Below, piece after piece: positions 7,486 to 17,099 of a DNA stretch of 64,000 bases. Under the pieces are notes generated by a model. That model saw nothing but the letters and a program-made list of their open reading frames with translations. It was not told where the DNA came from and ran no database searches. The position numbers were made by a program, and so were the translations under genes. Each line of letters begins with the position of its first letter. The stretch's first letter is position 1. This DNA comes from Flavobacterium araucananum (lineage in GTDB: Bacteria; Bacteroidota; Bacteroidia; Flavobacteriales; Flavobacteriaceae): the NCBI RefSeq assembly GCF_002222055.1, contig NZ_MUGS01000051.1, positions 62,001 to 126,000 of the forward strand, written 5' to 3'.

Positions 7486-8097
7486 TTAAGCGATATTATC
7501 CAAGCCCCCCGGAAATGGCCTGTAGGCATAATAATGTAAAACCTCTTCGAGAGCGATTTTTAATGCCTGGTTTACAGGCAATGACAAAACCCCCATTCTA
7601 ATATCAATTTGTGCAAGCTGCATATAATAATTGGCCAAAACAGGGACGTATTGGTCTTTGTTTATTGCTTCTTCGGCTGCTATAAAATTTTCTTGTTGCT
7701 GCTCTTTTATGATCTTGCAGGTCGCTAATCGCAATTTTCCATATTTATCGGTATTTGCGGCATAACCAAAGAGACGACATATTAAACCACGATATCGATA
7801 ATTGCTACAGCTTCCCTGATGATGTTCTAATAGGGAAAGCGGGCGATATAATAGACAGCTGTTAGAAGATGATGTATCTCTTAAGGATGCCAAAGTTTCT
7901 TCGGCTTTGCCATTCAAAAATAAATGAAATGCCCAAGGCAAAAATTCTAATGGCGAAGCATCAATATTGGGTGTGGTACAACATTTGCCGCAACCTGTAT
8001 TGCAATACAATTGTGTTTGTGTTTTAAAAGCAGTAATTTCTATTTCAAGACGATCAAATAGTGCTTCAACCTGCCGAACCTTATCTTCTATCGCCAT
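7486..8097 (-). CDS. YkgJ-type cysteine cluster protein
   Basis: 203 residues, cytosolic. The hallmark CNTGCGKCC lies near residue 32, with further cysteines at SCLLY, GSCSNYRYRGLICR and LATCK, as in the YkgJ (CxxCxxCC) family thought to bind zinc or an iron-sulfur cluster. The biochemical role of the family is not settled. The N-terminus from ATG at 8097 is short and soluble. It is transcribed alone; the DoxX gene upstream ends 115 bp away. Confidence 0.8.
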   Translation of the reverse strand: MAIEDKVRQVEALFDRLEIEITAFKTQTQLYCNTGCGKCCTTPNIDASPLEFLPWAFHLFLNGKAEETLASLRDTSSSNSCLLYRPLSLLEHHQGSCSNYRYRGLICRLFGYAANTDKYGKLRLATCKIIKEQQQENFIAAEEAINKDQYVPVLANYYMQLAQIDIRMGVLSLPVNQALKIALEEVLHYYAYRPFPGGLDNIA

Positions 8098-8211
8098 CTT
8101 TTTGTGTAAGGTAGGCTAATAGAAATGGCTCAAACCAGATCCGGGCTTTTATTGTGAATAGTTTGTGCTAATGACCTGAATGTTTCAGGCGTCAGGTTTA
8201 ACGTCATTACA

Positions 8212-8652
8212 TTAAAACCTTTGATAGTCTGAGCCTTTTAGTTTTTGCGCTATAAACCTAAGCGCACCTGTAGACCATAAGGTTAGGAAAATTAAAACAG
8301 GCTGAAAGAACAATCGCATCAAACGCAATTGATCGGTATCAAGACCAAAAGCACTGGTACCGTTAAGATATTGAGCAATATTGCCCGGAAAAACCAATAC
8401 GTAAAATAGTGCCAGCGCAAGTCCTGCTTTTACTTTATAGCGGGTTAAAAACACCATACTTAACCCCAATGCTATCTCTACAATTCCGGAGAGTATTACA
8501 ACAAGATCTTTATCAAGCGGAACCCAATCAGGAACCTGCGCCTGAAAATCGGCTCTTTGAAAAGTAAAATGCCCAATGGCGGCGGCTATCATAAAAATCC
8601 CCAAGAGGATTCTAAAGAAATTTTGAGTTTTAGATGTTTTTATATCTTCCAT
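8212..8652 (-). CDS. DoxX-like membrane protein
   Basis: 146 residues from ATG at 8652. A longer frame reaches a TTG at 8718, but the extra 22 residues are not typical of the family. Four membrane helices are visible: FFRILLGIFMIAAAIGHF, LVVILSGIVEIALGLSMVF, GLALALFYVLVFPGNIA and LFFQPVLIFLTLWSTGAL. This order and the GHF/NIAQY signatures fit the DoxX/DoxD family, small inner-membrane proteins of poorly known function often linked to redox stress. Confidence 0.8.
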   Translation of the reverse strand: MEDIKTSKTQNFFRILLGIFMIAAAIGHFTFQRADFQAQVPDWVPLDKDLVVILSGIVEIALGLSMVFLTRYKVKAGLALALFYVLVFPGNIAQYLNGTSAFGLDTDQLRLMRLFFQPVLIFLTLWSTGALRFIAQKLKGSDYQRF

Positions 8653-8894
8653 ATCAAATATTATTTTGCTTAACGTTTTAATTCCCAATTTAAAAAACAG
8701 TTTTTTGTAAAAATTCAAATGCTTTCAAATTTACAATAATTCGCAATTCTTTATTTGTAGGGTTGCTATCGAATTGTTGTGTAATATCCATGTGATTAAC
8801 CTCCTTAAACTCTTGTTAGTTTCAATCTTTAAAACGCTAAAAGAAAATAACTAAACTTTAATACAAATCCCTCTGTAATTCAAATTTCGGATGT

Positions 8895-8902
8895 TATTTT
8901 TG
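8895..8902 (+). promoter_or_regulatory. -7 promoter element
   Basis: TATTTTTG followed by C matches TAnnTTTGY and ends 10 bases before the ATG at 8913. No clear -33 box. Confidence 0.45.
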
Positions 8903-8912
8903 CGTTTTAGAA

Positions 8913-10172
8913 ATGCCACTAAAATTTAAGCCCAAAATCTGTATGACACGAGAACATTACATTCCCTTTAATAAGGAATTCTTACTCGAACAACAAATAG
9001 TTTCTTTTTCTGAAGATCAAAAAAAGGTCGATGATTTTAAAAAGCTGTTTGATATCATCGAACACTATTTTCATTACGAAGCTTTTAACCTGAATCGAAA
9101 TCTAAAACAAAACTACGCCTTATTTGATCCTGATTTAAGCTACAAAGAGCGTAAAGGATTTATGGGTAAAAGTGATTTTAATATTTTTAAAGAAACGCTG
9201 CTTAAAGTTTTAGAACAGGGTAATTACCGTCGTATCGATCAGGAAACTTTAGACAAAGCTTTTAAGGATTCAGATTTAATAGACTTAAATCTTTCGATAG
9301 ATTTTAATGCTTTTAAAGACTACGAACTGTATGTTCGGGGGCATCATAAAGCAAAAGAAAAAGTAAAAAAATTCATTTTCTGGAAAAAAGAAATTGAAAT
9401 CGAATATTATGATCGTGTCATGATTTACCTCAATTATAACGAGAAGGATTATTTGAGCGAGAATAAAGTTAAGTTGGGCAAGATGCCTATTGATCCGGGA
9501 ACTATTGCTTTAAAAATCTTTAAGCGTGTTCCTAAAAACGATCTCGAAACGATTTTTCCAAATGCGATTCCCAGAATGTCTACAAAAGATAAATTATTCT
9601 TTTGGGTACCGGGTATTGGTGGCGGAATTTCGTTATTAAGTACTACCGTAATTCCGGCTTTAATTGGTATGTATGCCGCGTATCAATCTGGCGAAGCGAT
9701 CGATTTGCTCAACAGCAAAGCTTCTCTAAACCAAGGCTTAATCGCGTTGGGAATCTTGTCTTTGTACTTATTTCGCCAATATAGCAACTTTGCAAACAAA
9801 AAAATAAAGTACTCTAAAATACTTTCGGATAGTCTTTATTTTAAAAATCTGGGGAACAACAGTGGCGCTTTTTATTCGTTGCTAAACTCCTCTGAAGAAG
9901 AGGTACTTAAAGAAACCATTTTGGCCTATACTTTTTTATATACCAGTGACAACCCCTTAACAGCAGAGGAACTTGATGATCAAATCGAATCCTGGTTTAA
10001 AACGAAGCTAAACACTGATCTTGATTTTAATGTAAAAGATGCTTTATCAAAATTAAAAAATATTGGTCTTGGTATAGAAACTAATGGCAGATGGGAGGTT
10101 ATTGCTTTAGACAAGGCCCTTGTTACTATAGATGAATTATGGGACAACGTTTTTGATTATCATCACAAATAA
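8913..10172 (+). CDS. DUF3754 (TMEM143-like) membrane protein
   Basis: 419 residues. Met at residue 11 (8943) is an alternative start, as the family-like part begins MTREHYIPF. The body has the DUF3754 pattern: a soluble N-terminal half with KKFIFWKKEIEIEYYDRVMIYL and IDPGTIALKIFKRVPKNDLETIFP, two membrane helices at about 240-300, and the segment LYFKNLGNNSGAFYSLLNSSEEEVLKE with a helical tail. The family is shared with mitochondrial TMEM143 and cyanobacterial proteins. Its function is unknown. Two more membrane protein genes follow on the same strand. Confidence 0.8.
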   Translation: MPLKFKPKICMTREHYIPFNKEFLLEQQIVSFSEDQKKVDDFKKLFDIIEHYFHYEAFNLNRNLKQNYALFDPDLSYKERKGFMGKSDFNIFKETLLKVLEQGNYRRIDQETLDKAFKDSDLIDLNLSIDFNAFKDYELYVRGHHKAKEKVKKFIFWKKEIEIEYYDRVMIYLNYNEKDYLSENKVKLGKMPIDPGTIALKIFKRVPKNDLETIFPNAIPRMSTKDKLFFWVPGIGGGISLLSTTVIPALIGMYAAYQSGEAIDLLNSKASLNQGLIALGILSLYLFRQYSNFANKKIKYSKILSDSLYFKNLGNNSGAFYSLLNSSEEEVLKETILAYTFLYTSDNPLTAEELDDQIESWFKTKLNTDLDFNVKDALSKLKNIGLGIETNGRWEVIALDKALVTIDELWDNVFDYHHK

Positions 10173-10261
10173 GATTTAATACTATTTTTTTAGCCAAATT
10201 TGTAAATTCGATCAACTAAAGGGAAATTTTATTAGATTTACGTATACCTAAATCCAAAAAA

Positions 10262-10729
10262 ATGAGAACATTAGAACAATGGTTTGAAGAATATGCGGTA
10301 AGTCATCAAAACCCAAAAAATAAGGCGATACATTACATCTGTGTACCGGCTATTTTCTTTTCTATCGTAGGTTTATTAATGAGTATACCAAGCGGTTTAA
10401 TTGCCAATACCTTAAAGTTAAACTCGCCAATTATCGAAAATTGGGCGGTTGTGGTGCTTATTTTTGTTCTTATTTTTTATATACGTTTATCTGTTGCAAT
10501 GGCAATAAAAATTGCTGTTTTTTCAGCAATTTGTCTAATTGTCAATTACTACATTGGACAAGTTGTGCCGTTATGGATCTTTTCTATTGGTGTTTTTATC
10601 ATTGCCTGGATTGGGCAATTTTACGGTCATAATATCGAAGGCAAAAAACCTTCGTTCTTAAAAGATCTTCAGTTTTTGATGATTGGTCCGGCTTGGGTCG
10701 TAGAAAATTTATTTTCGAAAAAGCAATAA
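10262..10729 (+). CDS. Mpo1/YGL010w-like (DUF962) membrane protein
   Basis: 155 residues. It begins TLEQWFEEYAVSHQNPKNKAIHYICVPAIFFSIVGLL, with the conserved H-x-N-x(3)-N-x(2)-H-x(3)-P pattern of the DUF962 family, followed by three more membrane helices and GHNIEGKKPSFLKDLQFLMIGPAWVVENLF, a second conserved histidine block. In yeast, Mpo1 is an iron-dependent dioxygenase acting on 2-hydroxy fatty acids. That activity is possible here since the histidines are kept, but it is not shown. It is 89 bp after the DUF3754 gene. Confidence 0.85.
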   Translation: MRTLEQWFEEYAVSHQNPKNKAIHYICVPAIFFSIVGLLMSIPSGLIANTLKLNSPIIENWAVVVLIFVLIFYIRLSVAMAIKIAVFSAICLIVNYYIGQVVPLWIFSIGVFIIAWIGQFYGHNIEGKKPSFLKDLQFLMIGPAWVVENLFSKKQ

Positions 10730-10768
10730 CATCTTAGCTGTATTTATTGCTAATTAATATCCTGCAAT

Positions 10769-11518
10769 ATGAAACCCCAAACAAATAAGGAGATTAAAAT
10801 TGAAAATTATGACATTTTTACTTTTAGACGAATAAGGCGTGCGATTGGATATTTAGGGATAAGTCTGCCCCTGTTTTTGGTTGGTTTTTCTCTAATTCCT
10901 TTCTTTCAAACTCAGGTTCAACCTTCTATAAGTCATTATTATTATACCAACTTAAGAGAAATTTTTACCGGAACCTTATGTGCTGTTGGTTTATTCCTGA
11001 TTCGGTACAAAGGTCATGATAATCCTTCGCTCTGGAAAAACGACAATTTATTAACCAATATTGCAGGAGTTTTGGCTTTGGGTGTTGCTTTGTTCCCTAC
11101 GAATCCAGACGATTTTGCAAACAAAATTTATACCCTGATTCCTTATCCTGAAAAGTGGCTGGGTTGGCTTCATTATAGTTTTGCTGCGCTCTTATTTTTA
11201 ATCCTGGCGTTGTTGGCAATCAACGTTTTTACGATTGGTCAGGAAAACGAAACCAGAACTCCTAAAAGTATCCTGAACGAAAATAATATTTACAGGGTTT
11301 CCGGATATTCGATTATTTTATTTGTGGTTTTGGTTCCTGTTTTTGAACTTTTAAAATTATTTACGTATTCGACTTTGGTATTAGAGGCCCTTTCGCTTTT
11401 TGCTTTTGGACTTGCATGGTTGGTAAAAGGTCGTGCCTTGGGGGATAAAGGTGTTATAGGTCAAAAACTTTATCAGGAGAATAATGGTGTTAGTACCGAA
11501 AAAATCTTCGAAGAATAA
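10769..11518 (+). CDS. hypothetical six-helix membrane protein (DUF998-like)
   Basis: 249 residues with about six membrane helices: LGISLPLFLVGFSLIPFF, IFTGTLCAVGLFLI, LLTNIAGVLALGVALFP, LHYSFAALLFLILALLAI, GYSIILFVVLVPVFELL and LVLEALSLFAFGLAWLV. The pattern YYYTNLREIFTGTLCAVG and LFPTNPDD recalls DUF998 proteins, but the match is loose. It follows the Mpo1-like gene by 39 bp and may be co-transcribed with it. Function unknown. Confidence 0.65.
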   Translation: MKPQTNKEIKIENYDIFTFRRIRRAIGYLGISLPLFLVGFSLIPFFQTQVQPSISHYYYTNLREIFTGTLCAVGLFLIRYKGHDNPSLWKNDNLLTNIAGVLALGVALFPTNPDDFANKIYTLIPYPEKWLGWLHYSFAALLFLILALLAINVFTIGQENETRTPKSILNENNIYRVSGYSIILFVVLVPVFELLKLFTYSTLVLEALSLFAFGLAWLVKGRALGDKGVIGQKLYQENNGVSTEKIFEE

Positions 11519-11600
11519 AAACCTCCAATACAATCACTTAAAAAATAATCATTTTCTTACAATTAACATATTTTTGTTTTATATTTTGTTTTTGTTAGAT

Positions 11601-11608
11601 TACTTTTG
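11601..11608 (+). promoter_or_regulatory. -7 promoter element of the TonB receptor gene
   Basis: TACTTTTG followed by C matches TAnnTTTGY, 37 bases before the ATG at 11646. A TTTG 24 bases upstream (11573-11576) could act as the -33 box, at slightly long spacing. Confidence 0.5.
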
Positions 11609-11645
11609 CGGTTTTTAATTGTTCTAAAATTATTACCCTATTCGC

Positions 11646-13850
11646 ATGAGATTATTATTTGTTCTTGGATTGTTTATGTTGTCTTTTTCTATAAGTGCAC
11701 AAGCTACTCAGGGTATCATTACAGATACAAACGGAAAACCTATTGACGACGCTCTGATTTTAAATAATGTATCAAAAACACACGCTCATAGTTCCATTAA
11801 CGGAAAGTTTACAATCGAAAGCACAAAACCACAAGACAGCATTCAAATCTCTAAACAAGGTTTTATTACAAAACATCTTAAAATCCTGACCAACGAAGTA
11901 CTTTCTATCAGCTTAGACGAAAAGCCTTTTTTACTCGAAGAAGTTACCATTTCTAACAACCTGAAATACCTGAATACGATTTCTAAAATAGACTTAGAAA
12001 TTCAGCCTGTCTCCAACTCTCAGGACCTCATGCGCAAGGTTCCGGGACTTTTTATTGGTCAACATGCGGGCGGTGGCAAAGCCGAACAAATTTTTCTTAG
12101 GGGTTTTGACTGTGATCACGGAACAGATATTAGTGTTTCTGTAGACGGAATGCCTGTAAATATGGTTTCGCATGCTCACGGTCAGGGTTATGCTGATCTG
12201 CATTTTGTAATTCCGGAAACCGTCGATAACATAGATTTTGACAAAGGAGCTTATTTTGCCGATAAAGGCGATTTTACCACTGCAGGTTATATTGCCTTTA
12301 ATACAAAAAAAGCGCTGAAAAACAGCTCCATATCGTTTGAGCTTGGCGAATTTAATACCTATAGAACTGTTGCTTTATTTGATTTATTACATACTGAAAA
12401 TCAATCAGCCTATTTTGCAGGAGAATACATGATGACCGATGGTTATTTTGATGCGCCACAGAACTTTAACCGTATTAATTTATTTGCAAAATATGCTGCC
12501 AAAATGGATAACGGAGATAAAATTGCGGTCTCTTTATCGCGTTTTACAAGTCAATGGGATGCAAGCGGACAAATCCCTGAGCGTGCCGTAAATAGCGGTA
12601 TGATATCGCATTTTGGAGCTATCGATTCTAATGAAGGAGGAAATACCGGCAGAACGAATATCAACCTGCAATATGATTCGAAAATTGATGATTATTCGCA
12701 GATTAAAAATACGGCTTACTTAAGTAAATATGATTTTGAATTGTTTTCGAATTTTACTTTTTTCTTAAACGATCCCGTAAATGGAGATCAGATAAGACAA
12801 AAAGAAAACCGCACTCTTGCAGGATTCCAATCTGAATATGATCACAAGATAAATGCACAATGGAGTTTTAAATTAGGTGCCGGATTACGAAATGATAACA
12901 GTAAAGGTCTTGAATTATCGCATACGGTAAACCGAAAAACGGTTTTAGAATATTTAAGCCTTGGCGATGTCAACCAGACCAATCTTTTCTCGTATGCCAG
13001 TGCTGATTTTATATCCGGAAAATGGCTCGTTAATACCGGTTTGCGTTTGGATTATTTTAAATTTGGTTACGAGGATCAATTAGCTCCTGCTTACAGTAAT
13101 CAAATTCAAACGAAAGCAATCGTGAGTCCAAAACTGAATTTTTTATATACCCAGGATAATACTTTACAATATTTTTTAAAATTAGGAAAAGGGTTTCATA
13201 GCAATGACGCCCGCGTTGTAGTAGCCCAAAAAGGTCAAAAAATTCTTCCTGAAACTTATGGTGCTGATCTTGGAATAAACTGGAAACCTTTCCCGAGAAT
13301 GATTGTTAACACGGCACTTTGGTATTTGTATCTGGCGCAGGAATTTGTATATGTTGGCGATGAAGCTGTAGTAGAACCAAGTGGAAAAACTGCCCGTAAA
13401 GGTTTTGATTTTGGTTTAAGGTATCAATTCACCAATTGGTTATTCTGGAACACTGACTATACTTATACGCACGCTCGTACTATAGACGAACCAAAAGGAC
13501 AGGATTATTTGCCCCTGGCTCCTGTTCATACTTTAACAAGCGGAATTTCGGTTAAGGATCTAAAAGGATTTTCCGGCAGTTTAAGAACCCGTTTTTTAGG
13601 AGACAGACCTGCGAACGAAGATAATTCGGTACTAGCAAAAGGATATTGTATTACTGATTTCTCTGTAAATTATCAAATAAAAAAGATCTCGATTGGTGTA
13701 AATATTGATAATATTTTTGACACTAAATGGAAGGAAACACAGTTTTTGACAGCGAGTAGACTTGCCAATGAAACGGAACCTGTAGATGAAATACATTTTA
13801 CTGCAGGAACTCCGTTTAATGCCCGTTTAATCCTGAAATACAGCTGGTAA
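11646..13850 (+). CDS. TonB-dependent outer-membrane receptor
   Basis: 734 residues. Signal peptide (MRLLFVLGLFMLSFSISAQA), then a CarboxypepD_reg-like domain (residues 20-100, ITDTNGKPIDDALIL), then the plug (about 110-220: LMRKVPGLFIGQHAGGGK, IFLRGFDCDHGTDISVSVDG) and a 22-strand type barrel ending LILKYSW. The plug carries the histidine-rich HAHGQGYAD, which may contact a metal or metal complex, but the substrate is unknown. No SusD partner is adjacent, so this is not a typical glycan uptake pair. It has its own -7 box and converges with the peptidase gene across 9 bp. Confidence 0.92.
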   Translation: MRLLFVLGLFMLSFSISAQATQGIITDTNGKPIDDALILNNVSKTHAHSSINGKFTIESTKPQDSIQISKQGFITKHLKILTNEVLSISLDEKPFLLEEVTISNNLKYLNTISKIDLEIQPVSNSQDLMRKVPGLFIGQHAGGGKAEQIFLRGFDCDHGTDISVSVDGMPVNMVSHAHGQGYADLHFVIPETVDNIDFDKGAYFADKGDFTTAGYIAFNTKKALKNSSISFELGEFNTYRTVALFDLLHTENQSAYFAGEYMMTDGYFDAPQNFNRINLFAKYAAKMDNGDKIAVSLSRFTSQWDASGQIPERAVNSGMISHFGAIDSNEGGNTGRTNINLQYDSKIDDYSQIKNTAYLSKYDFELFSNFTFFLNDPVNGDQIRQKENRTLAGFQSEYDHKINAQWSFKLGAGLRNDNSKGLELSHTVNRKTVLEYLSLGDVNQTNLFSYASADFISGKWLVNTGLRLDYFKFGYEDQLAPAYSNQIQTKAIVSPKLNFLYTQDNTLQYFLKLGKGFHSNDARVVVAQKGQKILPETYGADLGINWKPFPRMIVNTALWYLYLAQEFVYVGDEAVVEPSGKTARKGFDFGLRYQFTNWLFWNTDYTYTHARTIDEPKGQDYLPLAPVHTLTSGISVKDLKGFSGSLRTRFLGDRPANEDNSVLAKGYCITDFSVNYQIKKISIGVNIDNIFDTKWKETQFLTASRLANETEPVDEIHFTAGTPFNARLILKYSW

Positions 13851-13859
13851 GTAACTTAA

Positions 13860-14660
13860 TTAAAGAATGCTTTGATAATTAATCATGATTTTTACATGCT
13901 CAAATAATTCCGGAAATTCTTCTTTAAAAACTTCCGGAGTTTCAAAAAAGCATTCGAAAATAACGGCTAGAAACTCAAATTTATTCGTGTAGGCATACTC
14001 TCTAAAATATTGTTTTTGCCTGATTTCTTCCTTCAAATTTTCATCATCAAAATACTTTTCAATTTCGGTAAATTCATCAAAGAAAATAATGGCATTAGGA
14101 TCTGTGCTTTTTCTGGAATTAAAATGCAATACATGGGCAAATTCATGCAGTCCTAAGTTTATATTGTCTTTAATCTGATGTCCGCTTAAAAAATCTTCCC
14201 AGGAAAAAACTACTGCTTTTGCTCTCGGATTGTATTCGCCTTTGTGATATTCTTCATTTATAACAGAGTAATAGGATGTGGGATATATAATAATGTTTTC
14301 GAACAATTCGATCAGGTATCTTCGCATTCCAAAAGTGAGCATGATGTACGTTCCGGCAATAATCAACTTCATTTCATGAGTTACAATAATATCTTTGCCT
14401 TCAAATTTATAATGGTTGATAAAACAGTGAATCCTGTGTTCGAAATAACCCTTTTTTTTATCTGAAAGATTGGCATAAAAAGAAAACTCTCTTCTTAAAA
14501 TACTTTTATCATTTAGGTCTATTTTGTTCAAAATTGGATTCCAAAATAAAAATAACGGTTTATTAAACAGCAGCATATAAGCCGGTTCAATAACTCTGAA
14601 AACAATAATTATAAGGCATAAAAGACCGAACAAAATGGCAAAAAACAATAGTAGAATCAT
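13860..14660 (-). CDS. MtfA-type zinc-dependent peptidase
   Basis: 266 residues from ATG at 14660; the frame extends three codons to a TTG at 14669. One N-terminal membrane helix (MILLLFFAILFGLLCLIIIVF) is followed by a soluble domain with HEFAHVLHF, the HExxH zinc site, and a downstream acidic segment FFDEFTEIEKYF, and ends EFLAVIFECFFETPEVFKEEFPELFEHV, as in MtfA, which in E. coli links to glucose PTS control through Mlc. That role cannot be assumed in Bacteroidota. Confidence 0.85.
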   Translation of the reverse strand: MILLLFFAILFGLLCLIIIVFRVIEPAYMLLFNKPLFLFWNPILNKIDLNDKSILRREFSFYANLSDKKKGYFEHRIHCFINHYKFEGKDIIVTHEMKLIIAGTYIMLTFGMRRYLIELFENIIIYPTSYYSVINEEYHKGEYNPRAKAVVFSWEDFLSGHQIKDNINLGLHEFAHVLHFNSRKSTDPNAIIFFDEFTEIEKYFDDENLKEEIRQKQYFREYAYTNKFEFLAVIFECFFETPEVFKEEFPELFEHVKIMINYQSIL

Positions 14661-14811
14661 AAAAGACAAGATTTGGGATTAAAGATTACGTGCTATTTCT
14701 ATCTCTTAAGAAAAAAAATACTGATCTCTATTTTGGCTAAAATAACAATTAAAAAAGTTTTTTAACGACCCCTAATTAAACTTGTTGTTTCATTTATCCC
14801 TGAAATTTGAA

Positions 14812-14988
14812 ATGCCTGATAAAAACCAATTGGATCTTTATTATGATAAATTGCTAAGCAGCTTCTCTATTTACTTACAAAATATTTTGCGTAAGTATAA
14901 TATCTTTCATCCAGAAACCAAAGATGATATTGATACTACTATGAAAAGACAAATTATTGAGGAGTTGGTATTTCAGAAAGAATTATGA
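14812..14988 (+). CDS. small hypothetical protein
   Basis: 58 residues from ATG at 14812 (MPDKNQLDLYYDKLLSSF); the frame also opens at a TTG at 14782. Helical and charged, with no known motif: LQNILRKYNIFHPETKDDID and a tail IEELVFQKEL. It is divergent from the MtfA gene and followed by a strong terminator, which supports it being a real transcription unit. Function unknown. Confidence 0.5.
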   Translation: MPDKNQLDLYYDKLLSSFSIYLQNILRKYNIFHPETKDDIDTTMKRQIIEELVFQKEL

Positions 14989-15007
14989 GGCTAAATACCT
15001 CTAATCG

Positions 15008-15047
15008 AAAAAGTCTCCAAAATCAAGTTGATTTTGGAGACTTTTTT
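15008..15047. terminator. bidirectional terminator
   Basis: AAGTCTCCAAAATCA (15011-15025) pairs perfectly with TGATTTTGGAGACTT (15029-15043), with A and T runs on either side. It lies between the converging genes ending at 14988 and 15071. Confidence 0.9.
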
Positions 15048-15070
15048 ATGATTTTCTTACTCTAAACTTA

Positions 15071-16663
15071 CTATTCGAACCACTGCATCCAGGGTCTTAT
15101 TTGGGTAGCTGCTATAGTTCCATCAAAACTATCTATCCCTATTTGTTTACCATTTTTATAAACTCTCACATCTGAAATAGAACCTATAGTACCTACAAGC
15201 TTTATACCAAAAGTCCTTAACCTATTTATTCCTGATGGTAATTTAGAGTTACTATACATGCCGGTCAAATAAAATTGTCCGTTTTTAACACGGAATCGTA
15301 TTGTTTTGTCCTCACTAAAAACATTATCACCAAAACCATTGCTTAGATAATTATAGGCTATGTATTTATAAGTTTCTCCTAAATTATTTTTAAAAACAGA
15401 CTCCTTAGCTGTCCCTGACATTGGAACATTACAACTTATAGATTGATCTTTACCTCCGTACGCCCCATTCCATAATTTTAGCTCAACCCCTTTTTCTGTA
15501 TCAATAGGATAGCTGGTGTTTTTGCTGGATTCAATTCTTAATCTTACCTCAAAAGTCAAATCACCATCTACATCCAATCCATCATTATTAGGTGTATAAT
15601 AATTTATATCTAACGTAGGATTATTGTATTGTTCATAGTAAGGTTTTACCAGATTGTTACTCCAATTCAATTCTCCATTGTTCATAAATGCAGCCAATTG
15701 ATCAACTGAAAAAGTTATGTTATCTGCTTCATTATTTTTATTTTTAACCAAGTAAACAAAACACATAGATCCACCTTTATAAGATAGCAAATTATCTGTT
15801 TCTAATACGTACGCATCTGGACTTATAGCTTCTTGTATTTTTCTGTAGGTAGCCCAAATATATCCATTTTCTCCCCAACTCGATCCCCAGGAATTAAGAA
15901 GTCTAAAAGCTTGTTTTTCATCATCGTAACCAGTTAAAACGACAGCATGATTACCATAAAAACCAGAACTGTTTTTGTCCCACAATCTAATAGAGTTTGA
16001 TCCAAAATCGTAATCAACTTTTATACCTATTATTACAGGGTTTCCGTTTGCAATTTGTCTTTTTATATCTTCCAATATCGGTTTACCTGTTTCAGATGGT
16101 AATCTATAGTAGTCGTTTACTCTGTTTTTCTTTGCGTTTTTTTCTTGAGATGCAGTAGGGAGAACACCGCAGTTTACTAATCCCATATCTGCATAACTTG
16201 GTGTACCTTCTGTTTTTAAGGCATCCAGAGCTTCAATAAAAAAAACACCATTGTCACAACTGTTTTTATTAAACTTATACTTCTCGTATAAATAATCTGC
16301 ACTTGCATAAGCTTCATAATTTGGACTGCCGTTAGCCAATGTTTTCGATTCTTTATTTAAAAGAGTACGGGCATGAGCAATTGAATAAGCAACACAAGAT
16401 CCTTTATACCCTTGATTAAGAGCCACGGGTAACTCTGGAAGTACATACTTTGCAGGAAGGGATTCCTTATTATAGTATGAAAATGCATTTAATTCTTTAA
16501 TTTCTGCCAACTGATCTGGCGTCGATGGAATATATCCCATTGCCCGCCCTTGATTTAAAGTACTATTGGTTTCTCCATTTTGTGGAAGCTCATCCTTTTG
16601 ACAAGAATGAAGCAGTAATGTTACGCATAATACTCCTGCTAATTTTAGAAATGTCTTTTTCAT
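15071..16663 (-). CDS. papain-like (C1) cysteine protease lipoprotein
   Basis: 530 residues. Lipoprotein signal with LLLHSC, acylated Cys21. Residues about 70-300 form a papain-type protease: the oxyanion Gln and nucleophile in NQGYKGSCVAYSIA (Cys90), His239 in GNHAVVLTGYDD and Asn257 in LLNSWGSSWGENGY, so the triad is complete. There is no inhibitory propeptide of the usual type. Residues 310-530 form a beta-rich domain without a known name (RLRTFGIKLVGTIGSISDVRVYKNG), possibly for binding a surface ligand. It has no T9SS tail signal. It acts at the cell envelope or surface; the target is unknown. Confidence 0.88.
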   Translation of the reverse strand: MKKTFLKLAGVLCVTLLLHSCQKDELPQNGETNSTLNQGRAMGYIPSTPDQLAEIKELNAFSYYNKESLPAKYVLPELPVALNQGYKGSCVAYSIAHARTLLNKESKTLANGSPNYEAYASADYLYEKYKFNKNSCDNGVFFIEALDALKTEGTPSYADMGLVNCGVLPTASQEKNAKKNRVNDYYRLPSETGKPILEDIKRQIANGNPVIIGIKVDYDFGSNSIRLWDKNSSGFYGNHAVVLTGYDDEKQAFRLLNSWGSSWGENGYIWATYRKIQEAISPDAYVLETDNLLSYKGGSMCFVYLVKNKNNEADNITFSVDQLAAFMNNGELNWSNNLVKPYYEQYNNPTLDINYYTPNNDGLDVDGDLTFEVRLRIESSKNTSYPIDTEKGVELKLWNGAYGGKDQSISCNVPMSGTAKESVFKNNLGETYKYIAYNYLSNGFGDNVFSEDKTIRFRVKNGQFYLTGMYSNSKLPSGINRLRTFGIKLVGTIGSISDVRVYKNGKQIGIDSFDGTIAATQIRPWMQWFE

Positions 16664-17099
16664 ATTAAATAGTTTTAATGTTGTTAATCAAAACTAAATA
16701 TCATCATAATATATTATTTATCCTACAATTTAAGTGTTAAAAATAATAATTAACCTATAATTTAATCCTATTCCTCATATATTGGAAGTCAAAAATGGAT
16801 GTTCTGCTTTAATTAAGTCTAATTACTTGATTTTAGCATAAATAACAAAATAGTACCAACCTTGTCTGAGAAAAATAAATGCTTCTAAAAGACTTCCTTT
16901 ATAATTCGAATCTATTTATAGTTTAAAAAAATTCTTATATAAAAAATCAGATAATTATAATTTTGCAACTGAATAACGGATCCACAGCAAAAAAACTAAA
17001 TCAAGGTACGTATTACGGATAATTAAATAGAATCATATCTATATTTTTGTACTAAATCCACAAGAAAGGATTTCCAAAAACCTAATTAAACTAAATACT
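16664..17099. other. gene-free interval between divergent genes
   Basis: No coding frame or strong repeat. A -7 box TAATTTTG followed by C is present at 16958-16965 on the plus strand, 135 bases before the 17100 gene, leaving a long leader if used. Confidence 0.45.

Noticed and set aside
7341..7529. Minus-strand open frame of 62 codons
   Set aside because: It crosses the terminator at 7417-7450 and overlaps the end of the YkgJ-type gene; no coding signs.
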